This document shows positions 19,190-27,698 of a DNA stretch of 64,000 bases, piece after piece. Each line of letters starts with the position of its first letter. Position 1 is the first letter of the stretch. The notes below the pieces were generated by a model. It was not told the origin of the DNA. It ran no database searches and saw only the letters and a list, made by a program, of their open reading frames with translations. The stretch is from assembly GCF_017877055.1 (NCBI RefSeq), contig NZ_JAGIPG010000002.1:682001-746000 (forward strand). Direction: 5' to 3'. The stretch is from Neorhizobium galegae (lineage in GTDB: Bacteria; Pseudomonadota; Alphaproteobacteria; Rhizobiales; Rhizobiaceae). A program made the position numbers and the translations under genes.

Positions 19190-19453
19190 ATGACCAAGCT
19201 TCTTTCCAGCGTCGCAGCCTGCACCCTCGTCATCGGTCTTTCGTTTGCCGGTGCGGCAAGCGCCCAGAGCGGCACGGGCACCGACACGATGAAGAAGGAC
19301 TCGATGAAGACCGACGCCATGAAGCCGGACTCGATGAAGAAGGACTCGATGGCGACGGGCAGCACCAAGGCCGACTGCATGCACAAGGCCGGCATGGAAA
19401 AGGACTCGATGAAGAAGTCCGACATGATGAAGGCCTGCGACGCAATGAAGTGA
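19190..19453 (+). CDS. mrpX: Methionine-rich periplasmic MXKDX-repeat peptide (MrpX-like)
   Basis: The 87-aa protein has a Sec signal peptide (residues 1-26, ending GAASAQ) and a mature part built from MKKDS/MKTDA/MKPDS pentapeptides. About 11 of 62 mature residues are Met, and two are Cys. It matches the MXKDX pentapeptide family. In Azospira suillum the homologous MrpX is a sacrificial methionine sink for hypochlorite, made under SigF and repaired by YedY1. I choose the ATG at 19190, with GGAGG upstream, over the longer open frame. It is the first gene of a three-gene operon. Confidence 0.88.
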   Translation: MTKLLSSVAACTLVIGLSFAGAASAQSGTGTDTMKKDSMKTDAMKPDSMKKDSMATGSTKADCMHKAGMEKDSMKKSDMMKACDAMK

Positions 19454-19548
19454 CGCGATGAAATGATTTGGCGGCGGCCGCTGAAACTTTTTGCGCGGCG
19501 GCCGCGTCTCTTTGCCGAAGTCCACGTCCTGTACTCGGAGGAAACATC

Positions 19549-20391
19549 ATGGCCACGATCGATGCCGGCGCTGCGACCGGCCGAACGGTCATCTATCGCC
19601 ACAGCCTGCTGGTGCGCCTGTCGCACTGGGTGAACGTGCTCTGCATGACCGTGCTGCTGTTCAGCGGCCTGCAGATATTCAATGCCCATCCGGCGCTTTA
19701 TTGGGGCCAGTATGGCGCCGACAACGATCCCTCCTTCATTTCCATGGAGGCGGTCGAGGATGGCGACAAGGCGAAGGGCGTGACTCATATCGGCTCGCTC
19801 ACCTTCAACACGACCGGATTTCTCGGCGTATCCGGCGTCGATGGCGAGGCGACAGCACGAGGATTCCCCGACTGGTTGACGATCCCGAGCTATCAGGACC
19901 TCGCAAGCGGCCGACGCTGGCATTTCTTCTTTGCGTGGCTGTTCGTCATCAACGGCTTCATCTATCTCGCCTATGGACTGTTGAGCCGGCATTTCCGCCG
20001 CGATCTGCTGCCCGCGGGGAATGAGCTGACGCCCGCCCATATCGGCCATGAGATCGTCAACCACGCCCGGCTGCGGTTCCCGAAAGGGCCGGAGGCGCGG
20101 CATTACAACACGCTGCAGAAACTCACCTATGTCGCGGTGATCTTCCTGCTGCTGCCGCTGATGATCCTGACAGGACTCACCATGTCGCCCGGGTTCAATG
20201 CCGTGGCACCCTGGCTGCTCGACGTCTTCGGAGGCCGCCAGTCGGCCCGTACGATCCATTTCCTCACGGCGTTTTCGCTCGTCGCCTTCGTGGTGGTCCA
20301 TGTCGCGATGGTGATCCTGTCGGGCGTCTTCAACAATCTGCGTTCGATGATCACCGGCTGGTACGCCATCGAACAGGAGGACAAGCAATGA
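19549..20391 (+). CDS. Cytochrome b561-type membrane subunit (YedZ1-like)
   Basis: The 280-aa integral membrane protein has about four to five helices and haem-ligand-type histidines in RHSLLVRLSHWVN (near residue 20), HFFFAWLFVIN and FVVVHVAMVILSG. It would pass electrons from the quinone pool to the periplasmic molybdenum enzyme encoded next, as YedZ1/MsrQ-like proteins do. The start is the ATG at 19549 with GGAGG upstream. The stop overlaps the next start by 4 bases (ATGA). It is not the short ferric-reductase-type MsrQ but the di-haem b561 type found with YedY1. Confidence 0.85.
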   Translation: MATIDAGAATGRTVIYRHSLLVRLSHWVNVLCMTVLLFSGLQIFNAHPALYWGQYGADNDPSFISMEAVEDGDKAKGVTHIGSLTFNTTGFLGVSGVDGEATARGFPDWLTIPSYQDLASGRRWHFFFAWLFVINGFIYLAYGLLSRHFRRDLLPAGNELTPAHIGHEIVNHARLRFPKGPEARHYNTLQKLTYVAVIFLLLPLMILTGLTMSPGFNAVAPWLLDVFGGRQSARTIHFLTAFSLVAFVVVHVAMVILSGVFNNLRSMITGWYAIEQEDKQ

Positions 20392-21164
20392 GCCGCATCA
20401 TCACCCGGCGCCGTTTCCTGATCGGCGCGACCATGACCGCTTCGGCGCTCGGTTTGAGCGGTTGCGACGCGCTCGTCGAAAGCGACCGGACGAAGTCCGT
20501 GCTCAAGATAGCCGAGGGTTTTTCGATGAAGACCCAGCGCTTCCTGCTCGGCGACGACGCGCTGGCGCGCGAGTTCACGGAGGCGGATCTCTCTCCGGTC
20601 TTTCGCGCTAACGGCACCAGCATGCCGGACAATCCGCAATATCTCGACTGGATGAACCGGCAGTTCTCGACATGGAAGCTGGCGGTCGGCGGCCTTGTCG
20701 AAAGGCCGATGCAGCTGTCGCTCGCCGAACTGAAGGCCCTGCCGGCCCGCACCCAGATCACCCGGCACGACTGCGTCGAGGGCTGGAGCGCGATCGGCAA
20801 ATGGACCGGCGTGCCGCTCGGCGCTCTGCTCAAGACTGCCGGCTTGAAGCCGGAGGCCCGCTACATTGTCTTTCATTGCGCCGACGAATACGAAAAGACG
20901 TTGGACGGCACCGGCTGGTATTACGAGAGCGTCGATCTGGTGGATGCCTTCCATCCGCAGACAATCCTCGCCCACACGATGAACGGCCGCGACCTCGAAG
21001 TCGCCCATGGCGCACCACTGCGGCTGCGTGTCGAGCGGCAGCTCGGTTACAAGCAGGCGAAATATCTGACGCGCATCGAGGCGGTGGCCGATCTCGGCCG
21101 TCTCTATGGCGGCAGCGGTGGTTTCTGGGAGGATCGCGGCTACGAATGGTATGCCGGGATATGA
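20388..21164 (+). CDS. Tat-exported molybdopterin oxidoreductase (YedY1/MsrP-like)
   Basis: The 258-aa protein begins with a twin-arginine signal (TRRRFLIG) and a possible lipobox (LSGC, Cys26). The sulfite-oxidase/YedY molybdopterin domain carries the molybdenum-ligand cysteine in TRHDCVEGWSAIGKW (Cys129) and the segment HGAPLRLRVERQLGYKQAK. With the b561 subunit and the methionine-rich peptide, it most likely reduces methionine sulfoxide in oxidised periplasmic proteins, as YedY1 does for MrpX. Substrate specificity is inferred from gene context. Confidence 0.87.
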   Translation: MSRIITRRRFLIGATMTASALGLSGCDALVESDRTKSVLKIAEGFSMKTQRFLLGDDALAREFTEADLSPVFRANGTSMPDNPQYLDWMNRQFSTWKLAVGGLVERPMQLSLAELKALPARTQITRHDCVEGWSAIGKWTGVPLGALLKTAGLKPEARYIVFHCADEYEKTLDGTGWYYESVDLVDAFHPQTILAHTMNGRDLEVAHGAPLRLRVERQLGYKQAKYLTRIEAVADLGRLYGGSGGFWEDRGYEWYAGI

Positions 21165-21267
21165 AGAGACTTTGAGCACGTCCAGCAAAAGTGCGTCAGC
21201 GGTTTTGCGTCCGGACTGCGTGAAAACAAATAGATAGAGCATTTCCGGTTTTCACCGGAAATGCTCT
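21165..21267. repeat. Rhizobial intergenic repeat ending in a 14-bp perfect hairpin
   Basis: The segment has a left part with AAAAGTGCGTCAGCGGTTTT and GCGTGAAAACAAATAGAT. It ends in AGAGCATTTCCGGT (21236-21249) and ACCGGAAATGCTCT (21254-21267) around a TTTC loop. I recognise this pair as a dispersed intergenic element common in Rhizobium and relatives. The hairpin overlaps the TAG stop of the kinase gene (21266-21268), so it can serve as a terminator for both converging operons. Confidence 0.75.
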
Positions 21268-23176
21268 AGGTTCCCGCCTGTGCCGGAGCAATTCTCGGAA
21301 GCCTGATGATGAATCGGGTGCCGCGGGCCTCGCCTGGGGGCGGGCTTTCGACGGAGATCGATCCGCCGAGAACTTCGGTGACGATCTGGTGGACGATATG
21401 CAGCCCGAGCCCGGTCCCGCCGCTATGTCGGGCCGTGGAAAAGAAGGGTTCGAATATCTTCTGAATGTCCGTTTCGTTTATCCCGCGACCGTCGTCGCTG
21501 AATTCGATGAGGACCTGATCTGCCAGTCTCCGGACCTTGATGGTGATCATGCCGGGTTTGCCGGCGTCGAAGGCATGCAGTAGCGAATTGTTGAGGAGGT
21601 TCGACAAGACCTGGGCAAACGGTCCCGGATAGGTCGTGATCGCCAGATCGTCAGGCACGTTCAGCGTCAGGCTGATGCCGGCGCTGGCGTCCCATTTGCG
21701 CAGGCGCGGATCGGCATCGGGAATGAATGCGGCGAGATCGATATCTCGTCGCTCCAGCGTCGCGCGGTCGACTGCAACCTGTTTGAAACGTTGAACCAGC
21801 GCAGTGCACCGGTGGATGGCGTCGCGCACCAGGTCGAGACTGGCATCGCTGTCTTCGATATAACGGTCGAGATCGGAGCGGCGCAGCCCCGCTGCGATCC
21901 GCTCCTTGAACAGCCTGAGATCCTTGGCGGCCTTGCTGAGTACAAGTGCGGCACTTCCAAGCGGCGTGTTCATCTCGTGGGCGACGCCGGCAACCATCAG
22001 GCCCAACGACGACAGCCGTTCGGCCCGCGCGAGTTCCCGTTGCGTTACGCTCAGTTTTTCGTTGGTCTCGCGCAGCGTTCGGTTGGTGTCCTCCATCTGC
22101 CGTGCCCATTCCGACTCGGCCTCCATGCCGTTGGCCAGGCGGCCAGTTACCGCAAGCGCCACCACGGCGAGGGTGGCCGCCACCATGCCGAGAATGAGTT
22201 TCCCCCTTGTTTCCTGGCTATTGGTGGCACCCGCCGCATCGCGGGCAAGCAGATAGAGGCTGGCATCCGGGGCACGCATTTCCACCACCTCGCCGGTTGC
22301 CAGCAAGCCCGCGCCAGGGTCGAAACGACGGTAGCTCCAATCTCCGTCGCCGCTGTGGAAAAACCCTCTGCCTCCCTGACTGACCCCTCGCTGCCTCCCC
22401 GTTCGATCCGCGTCGGGCGTTGGTTCCCCGATCTGCCACGCCCAGTTCGCATCCGCGTCGGGTCCCTGGATCCAGTATCCCGCCTGGTTCATCAGATAGA
22501 GATCGACGCTCGTGTCGAGCCGCTTCAGGCGCTCGAGCAATCGGGTGCTGCGATAGTTGATGACGATGATGCCCTGCTTGATTCCATTGCGGAAAACAGG
22601 GCTCGCAACACGCAATGTCGGCAGATGCGGCCTCTCGACCACGCCGTTTTCGATATTGAGATCAAGAGCGGAGAAATAGAGGCCATGCAGCGGCAGCGTG
22701 GCCGTGTCGCGAAAGTAAGGCCGGTCCGCCTTGTTCTGCAACTGCTCCTCGGCAACGACGACGGGTTCTCCGCCGCCGCGATGGTTTATACGCAGTCGTT
22801 CGTTGCCGTCCGTATCCAGCCACCGTACCTGATCGTAGTCCGGCGAGCTGGCGGCGAAACTCTGGAATATCTCGACGCTCAAGGGAGCGAGCGGATTTGC
22901 CGTCTCGCTGAAGCGCGATTGCAGGTCGGCAAGGAACAGGGCGTCGCGACCGAGCCGGTCCAAGGTCCGGCCGAGAATGTCATAGGCTTGCGACAGGGTC
23001 TCCTCCCTGTTGCGGATCTGAGGTTCCCGGGCATTCACGCCGATCTGATACCAGAGCGATGGAACGCCGAGGCCAAGTCCGATGACCCAGGGTACGACGA
23101 AGATGGCAAGCCGATTACGATGGCGCAAGGCGGCCCGGAGAGACGGAAAGATAAGGGTTGCAGGCGTGCGGGTCAT
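21266..23176 (-). CDS. Membrane sensor histidine kinase with periplasmic Cache domain
   Basis: The 636-aa protein has an N-terminal helix (about residues 20-42), a large periplasmic Cache-type sensor, a second helix (about 325-345), a coiled coil, HisKA with AGVAHEMNTPLGSAALVL (about 393-410) and HATPase with GRGINETDIQKIFEPF and GTGLGLHIV. The start ATG is 7 bases from the stop of the REC-DUF3369-EAL gene, so the two form an operon and probably a cognate pair. DctB-like small-molecule sensing is plausible. The ligand is unknown. Confidence 0.9.
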   Translation of the reverse strand: MTRTPATLIFPSLRAALRHRNRLAIFVVPWVIGLGLGVPSLWYQIGVNAREPQIRNREETLSQAYDILGRTLDRLGRDALFLADLQSRFSETANPLAPLSVEIFQSFAASSPDYDQVRWLDTDGNERLRINHRGGGEPVVVAEEQLQNKADRPYFRDTATLPLHGLYFSALDLNIENGVVERPHLPTLRVASPVFRNGIKQGIIVINYRSTRLLERLKRLDTSVDLYLMNQAGYWIQGPDADANWAWQIGEPTPDADRTGRQRGVSQGGRGFFHSGDGDWSYRRFDPGAGLLATGEVVEMRAPDASLYLLARDAAGATNSQETRGKLILGMVAATLAVVALAVTGRLANGMEAESEWARQMEDTNRTLRETNEKLSVTQRELARAERLSSLGLMVAGVAHEMNTPLGSAALVLSKAAKDLRLFKERIAAGLRRSDLDRYIEDSDASLDLVRDAIHRCTALVQRFKQVAVDRATLERRDIDLAAFIPDADPRLRKWDASAGISLTLNVPDDLAITTYPGPFAQVLSNLLNNSLLHAFDAGKPGMITIKVRRLADQVLIEFSDDGRGINETDIQKIFEPFFSTARHSGGTGLGLHIVHQIVTEVLGGSISVESPPPGEARGTRFIIRLPRIAPAQAGT

Positions 23177-23182
23177 CGGCTT

Positions 23183-25441
23183 CTACGCAGTCTTGGCCTG
23201 CGATTTTCGCAGCCTTGCAAGAAATTGCTCGAAGGATTCCGGTGGGGCGTAGAGATAACCCTGCGCCAGAGTGCATCCTCTCGACCGCAGCCATTCCGCC
23301 TGCTGCTCGGTCTCGACACTTTCGGCGAGGACACGCATGTTCATGCGCTCGCCAAGCCGAATGATCATCTCGACGATCATCTCGTTCTGGCTGGTGCCTC
23401 CAAGACCGGCAATGAAGGACCCATGGATCTTGAGCGTGGCGGCCTCGAATGACCGTAGCTTGGTCAAAGAAGAATAGCCGGTGCCGAAATCATCGATCGC
23501 GATCGCATAACCTTCTCTCTTGAGAATGGAGAGCACATCGTTTGCGTTCTGGTGCGCTTCCATGGCGACCGTCTCGGTGATCTCGAGCTCCAGCCGGTCC
23601 GGCGTCAGGCCGTAGCGGCGCGTAGTCGCGATCAGTTCGTCGATAAATTCCTGTCGGCCGAGCTGCACCGGCGAGACATTGACGGCGAGGGTGACAGCGG
23701 GGAACCCCGCCTCGTCCATGGAGCGGAGAGCGCTGCAGGCCTGTTCGAGGATCTGCTGACCCAGGGGCACGATCAGCCCGTTCGCCTCTGCGAGCGGAAT
23801 GAAATCCGCCGGAAAGACGAGCGAGCCGTCCGGACGCGTCCAGCGTGCCAGGATTTCGGCGCCGACAATCCGATTGTCGGTCAGGTCGATCTGCGGCTGG
23901 AACACGACGCTGATTTCCCGGTTGAGCACCGCCTTGTAAAGCTGTTGCGAAAGAGCGAATCGGCGGCGTGTTTCCTCTTCGACATTGGGATCGTATTCGA
24001 CGAGTTGCCCGCTTGTCCCCTTCAGTCCGGCCCTCTTCAGGAGCAGAAGCCCTGTCGCGATGACGGTTTGAGCCGAGGTGAAATGATTGAGATCGAGGGA
24101 GGCCGCCTCTGCGCCGAAGAACAGGGCTTCGGGCGAGTGGGCGCCTGCTTCGAGACGGTTTACGTATTCGATCCGCACGAGATATTCAGGTCCGAGCACG
24201 GCAAATACGTCTTCGTGCAGACGCGCGATCATGCAGGGCGGTGGAAAGGCCGCTGCCAGACGCTTCACGAAAGCGCGCAGCAGGTGATCGCCCTGTTCGA
24301 CGCCGAGCGAGATGCAGCTTCTCGCATACTGGTTCAGTTCGATGAACAGGACCTTCCGTCTGCGGGGCGGGGGAACCTCAAGCGCCGCTTGAATGCCGCG
24401 CTTTAGCGCGTTGCCATTCGCGATCTCGAGCAGGCCGTCCTCGTAGGCGATGCGGTCGAGCTGGCTGGTCAGCGCCACATTGATCAGGCCTGTACCGATA
24501 TTGGTCGCGAAAACCCGCAGCAATTCCCGCTCCGTGTCGTCGATCCGCCTGTTGGTCGCGATATAGGCAGCCGCCGCAGGTGCGACCGCCTGACCTGGGA
24601 AAAACAGAACCTGCGCAATCGCCGTCTCGATATTCGCCTGCCCGTCCAGCGAGCGCTGGATCAGGTCGCGGATGGATTCGTCGTTGATGGTATCGAGGGT
24701 CTGGTTGAGAGCCGCGGCGAACCGCCCCGCCGACCCGATGATCTTCGGCGGTTGTTCGCGGTCACGCCCGCGAACGCAGACGATGCCGTCTTCGCTGACG
24801 CCCAGAAGCCCCGCCAATTCGTGGATCATGCGGCGGGAGAAATCCTCAAATCCCGAGGATCTCGCCAAGCTGTTGCTCGCCTCGACAATGCTCTGGAGAC
24901 CCCGGCGCGCGCGGTTCAGCACGTCGATCTGCTCGAAGGTCCTCAGGTTTGCGGTGAGAATGCTATGAAGCCGCTCATTGGTCAGGTCGGTCTTCAGCCA
25001 ATAATCGGCGATATCATAGGTCTCGAGCGACGACTGCATCGGCGCGATGCCCGGTTGCCCCGTGAGGAGCACGATACGCAGCTGCGAGTTGCCGAGAACT
25101 TCGCGGATCGTGCGAACCAGCCTGAGCCCTGCATCGTCCGTCTCCATCACGACATCGAGCAGCAGGACGGCGACTGAAGGCGTTTCGAGCAGAAGCTTGG
25201 CCGCCTCGTTGGCAGAAGCGGCGATCAGTATCCGCGGGGCGATGCCGCGATAGGTAAAGCCCGAAAGCGAGAGTCTGAGAGAGTTCTGAAACATCTCGTC
25301 GTCATCGACGCTCAAGATGGTGAAATCGGTCATCCCCGCGTGGATTTGGTTGGGCGAAGCCCCTGTCTGGGCGGCGGGCTCCGGCTGAAACTCGAAGAGA
25401 TCCTGAGATTTCTTGTCTTGTTCGATATCGACCACGGACAC
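23183..25441 (-). CDS. Response regulator: REC-DUF3369-degenerate GGDEF-EAL (c-di-GMP phosphodiesterase)
   Basis: The 752-aa cytosolic protein has a REC domain (about 40-165; phospho-acceptor in VLLLDVVMETDD), DUF3369 (about 170-330), a relic GGDEF with RLHEDVF in place of the signature (about 345-475), and an EAL domain (about 490-745). The EAL signature itself reads EIL (GAEILARW), yet the metal-site motifs VNVSPVQL, EITET, DDFGTGYSSL and ESVET are kept, so cyclic-di-GMP hydrolysis remains likely. It is the first gene of a pair with the Cache kinase. The start is GTG at 25441 after GGGGGA. The ATG at 25333 is an alternative. Confidence 0.87.
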   Translation of the reverse strand: MSVVDIEQDKKSQDLFEFQPEPAAQTGASPNQIHAGMTDFTILSVDDDEMFQNSLRLSLSGFTYRGIAPRILIAASANEAAKLLLETPSVAVLLLDVVMETDDAGLRLVRTIREVLGNSQLRIVLLTGQPGIAPMQSSLETYDIADYWLKTDLTNERLHSILTANLRTFEQIDVLNRARRGLQSIVEASNSLARSSGFEDFSRRMIHELAGLLGVSEDGIVCVRGRDREQPPKIIGSAGRFAAALNQTLDTINDESIRDLIQRSLDGQANIETAIAQVLFFPGQAVAPAAAAYIATNRRIDDTERELLRVFATNIGTGLINVALTSQLDRIAYEDGLLEIANGNALKRGIQAALEVPPPRRRKVLFIELNQYARSCISLGVEQGDHLLRAFVKRLAAAFPPPCMIARLHEDVFAVLGPEYLVRIEYVNRLEAGAHSPEALFFGAEAASLDLNHFTSAQTVIATGLLLLKRAGLKGTSGQLVEYDPNVEEETRRRFALSQQLYKAVLNREISVVFQPQIDLTDNRIVGAEILARWTRPDGSLVFPADFIPLAEANGLIVPLGQQILEQACSALRSMDEAGFPAVTLAVNVSPVQLGRQEFIDELIATTRRYGLTPDRLELEITETVAMEAHQNANDVLSILKREGYAIAIDDFGTGYSSLTKLRSFEAATLKIHGSFIAGLGGTSQNEMIVEMIIRLGERMNMRVLAESVETEQQAEWLRSRGCTLAQGYLYAPPESFEQFLARLRKSQAKTA

Positions 25442-25620
25442 ATCCCCCGATTGTCGCGCATGGGTTTCCCCTGCATTTCCGCGAAACCATTATCCATTCA
25501 AAACCAAGCATGTCTCGCAAAAAGATGCAGCGAAGGCGAGATTTTGGTCGTCACTGCGGATTGCGGCCTATTGCGGGGTGGGAATGGTCGCCGTAAAAGG
25601 CGGAACCTCTCAAGTCTCCC

Positions 25621-25815
25621 GTGACCTGCGGTCGGGCGAAAGGCCGGGCGTCGAAAACTTTTACCCTTTCGGGGCTGCCGCGGCTTGAGGAAGCCTATCG
25701 CTTCGGCGAAAAGGTAGTGCCGCGTCTCGATGGCTCACGCGAGGTGTCGGCAGCGCGTCATTTCACCTGGTCGACGCTCTTCGATCGTGATCTTTCAACG
25801 GTCAAGACCGCCTGA
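25621..25815 (+). pseudogene. C-terminal remnant of an LLM-class flavin monooxygenase (SsuD-like)
   Basis: The only protein-like sequence in the 397-base gap 25442-25838 is this short frame. Its middle, TLSGLPRLEEAYRFGEKV, matches the C-terminal signature of alkanesulfonate monooxygenase-type enzymes (SGYPHLEEAYR in SsuD). About 50 plausible residues precede the TGA at 25813-25815. The catalytic body is absent and no start with a Shine-Dalgarno is seen. It looks like the leftover 3' end of a deleted gene upstream of the TRAP operon. The rest of the gap shows nothing recognisable. Confidence 0.5.
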
Positions 25816-25838
25816 TTCTTCGGCAAAGGTAAGAGCCT

Positions 25839-27671
25839 GTGGAAGCCAGCCCATCCGATTTTCTCGAGCAGACGGCAGTCGGGGGCGATAGCCTTGCGGC
25901 GCGGGTGCTGAAGGGGATCGAGACCGCACTCGGCGTCATCGCGGCGCTCATCCTCGCTGCCCTGCTGACGGTCGTGCTCGTCAGTGTCTGCCTGCGCTAT
26001 TTCTTCAACACGGGTCTTATCGGCGCCGAAGATTTCGGCATCTGGCTGCATGTGGCGCTGATTTCGATCGGCGCACCGCTCAGCCTCAACAGTGCGCTGG
26101 CCATGCGGCTCGACGTCTTCATACGTCTGCTTCCCGCCCGGCTGCTGCCGGCGACCCAGGTTCTGGCCGACGTGTTTACCGTGCTGGCCGCCATGATCCT
26201 GCTCTTCGGCGGTTCCGAAATCATGTCCATGCTCGGCGGCATTTCGCCGACATTGGGAGTTCCGGAATGGATCCGCTTCGGTTTCCTGGGCGTCGGCGGC
26301 ATGCTGATCCTCGTTGTGCTCCTTCTGCAAAGGCTTGCCGAGGGCAGGGCGCTGCCGGTGCTGATGGCGCTCGTCCTCGGAGCCGCGCTCTATTTCGGGG
26401 TTCCCGAGATCTTTATCGACAGCGAGCTGCCGCCGAGCCTGTTCCTGGCGCTGGCGGCCGCGCTCGGTCTCGTCCTGGCCGCCCCGCTGGCGCATGCTTT
26501 CCTGGCGGCCGCCTATGTGGCGATTGCCTTCGGCAGCAGCCTGCCGGAACCGGCGATCGTCGCCTCGACGGTGGCCGGCATGTCGAAATTTCTGCTGCTC
26601 GCCATTCCGTTCTTCCTGCTGGCCGGCGGGCTGCTGACCTCTTCCGGCGTCGCCAACCAGCTCGTCCGGTTCGCAGCCTCAACGGTCGGCCATCGCCGGG
26701 CGGGACTGGCGCAGACGACGTTGCTGACCAGCGTGCTGTTTTCCGGGGCCTCGGGTTCGTCGGTTGCGAATGCCGCCTTCGGTGCCTCGACCTTCCAGCC
26801 GGAACTGGTGAAGCATGGTTATCCTCCGGCACAGGCCGGCGCGATCATTGCCGCCACCTCGGTGCTCGACAACGTCATCCCGCCGTCGATCGCCTTCCTG
26901 ATCCTGGCGACGGCCACCAATCTGTCGGTCGGTTCGCTGCTGGTCGGCGGTTTCTTCGCCGGCGGCCTGATGGCGATCTGCCTGGCCGTTGCCATTCACC
27001 TGTCGGTTCGCGGGCAGGTGGCCCTGCCGCGCGCCTCGGGGCGTGAGCGATGGCAGGCCGCCATCTCCGCCATCCCCGCCTTCGGTCTCGGCATCATCGT
27101 CGTGGTCGGCATCCGCATTGGCATCGTCACCACGACCGAGGCGGCGGCCTTGGCGGCGCTCTACACCGTTATCCTCGCTATCTGGGGCAAGGTCGGGGCG
27201 GGCTCACTGCTCGCCTCGTTCCAACAGGCGGCGACGGAGTCTGCTGCGATCGGTTTGCTGATCGGAACGGCCGGACCGTTCGCCTTCCTGCTTGCGGTCG
27301 ATAACGTCTCCGGCCTCGTCTCGGAGTTCGTGACCATGCTCGGAGGTAGTGCGCTTTCGGTCATCGTTCTCTCCAACGTCATCCTTCTGGTCGTCGGACT
27401 GGTCCTCGACATAGGGGCGGCGATCCTGCTGTTCGGCCCGATCCTGCTTCCGGCCGCCGTCGCCGCCGGCATCGACCCGATCCATTTCGGCGTCATCATC
27501 GTCGTCAACCTGATGATCCACGGCCTGACGCCGCCGCTCGGCATGCTGATCTTCGTGGTCAGCGGCGTCACCCGCATTCCCGCGACCGCGCTGTTCAAAG
27601 CGGTCGTGCCTTATCTACTCGCACTTCTTGTTTCCCTGGTGATCCTTTGCGCCTGGGCGATCATCTTCTGA
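25839..27671 (+). CDS. TRAP transporter fused small-plus-large permease (DctQ-DctM)
   Basis: The 610-aa membrane protein is a fusion. A DctQ-like part (about residues 20-165, four helices, RYFFNTGLIGAEDFGIW) is joined to a DctM-like part of about twelve helices (from about 190), with family segments such as SGSSVANAAFGA and HGLTPPLGML. It imports an organic acid using the ion gradient, together with the binding protein encoded 27 bases downstream. The start is GTG at 25839 after AAGGT, with no better ATG. The substrate is not deducible. Confidence 0.9.
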   Translation: MEASPSDFLEQTAVGGDSLAARVLKGIETALGVIAALILAALLTVVLVSVCLRYFFNTGLIGAEDFGIWLHVALISIGAPLSLNSALAMRLDVFIRLLPARLLPATQVLADVFTVLAAMILLFGGSEIMSMLGGISPTLGVPEWIRFGFLGVGGMLILVVLLLQRLAEGRALPVLMALVLGAALYFGVPEIFIDSELPPSLFLALAAALGLVLAAPLAHAFLAAAYVAIAFGSSLPEPAIVASTVAGMSKFLLLAIPFFLLAGGLLTSSGVANQLVRFAASTVGHRRAGLAQTTLLTSVLFSGASGSSVANAAFGASTFQPELVKHGYPPAQAGAIIAATSVLDNVIPPSIAFLILATATNLSVGSLLVGGFFAGGLMAICLAVAIHLSVRGQVALPRASGRERWQAAISAIPAFGLGIIVVVGIRIGIVTTTEAAALAALYTVILAIWGKVGAGSLLASFQQAATESAAIGLLIGTAGPFAFLLAVDNVSGLVSEFVTMLGGSALSVIVLSNVILLVVGLVLDIGAAILLFGPILLPAAVAAGIDPIHFGVIIVVNLMIHGLTPPLGMLIFVVSGVTRIPATALFKAVVPYLLALLVSLVILCAWAIIF

Positions 27672-27698
27672 TTCTTCCACAATTTTGGGACCTGAGAC

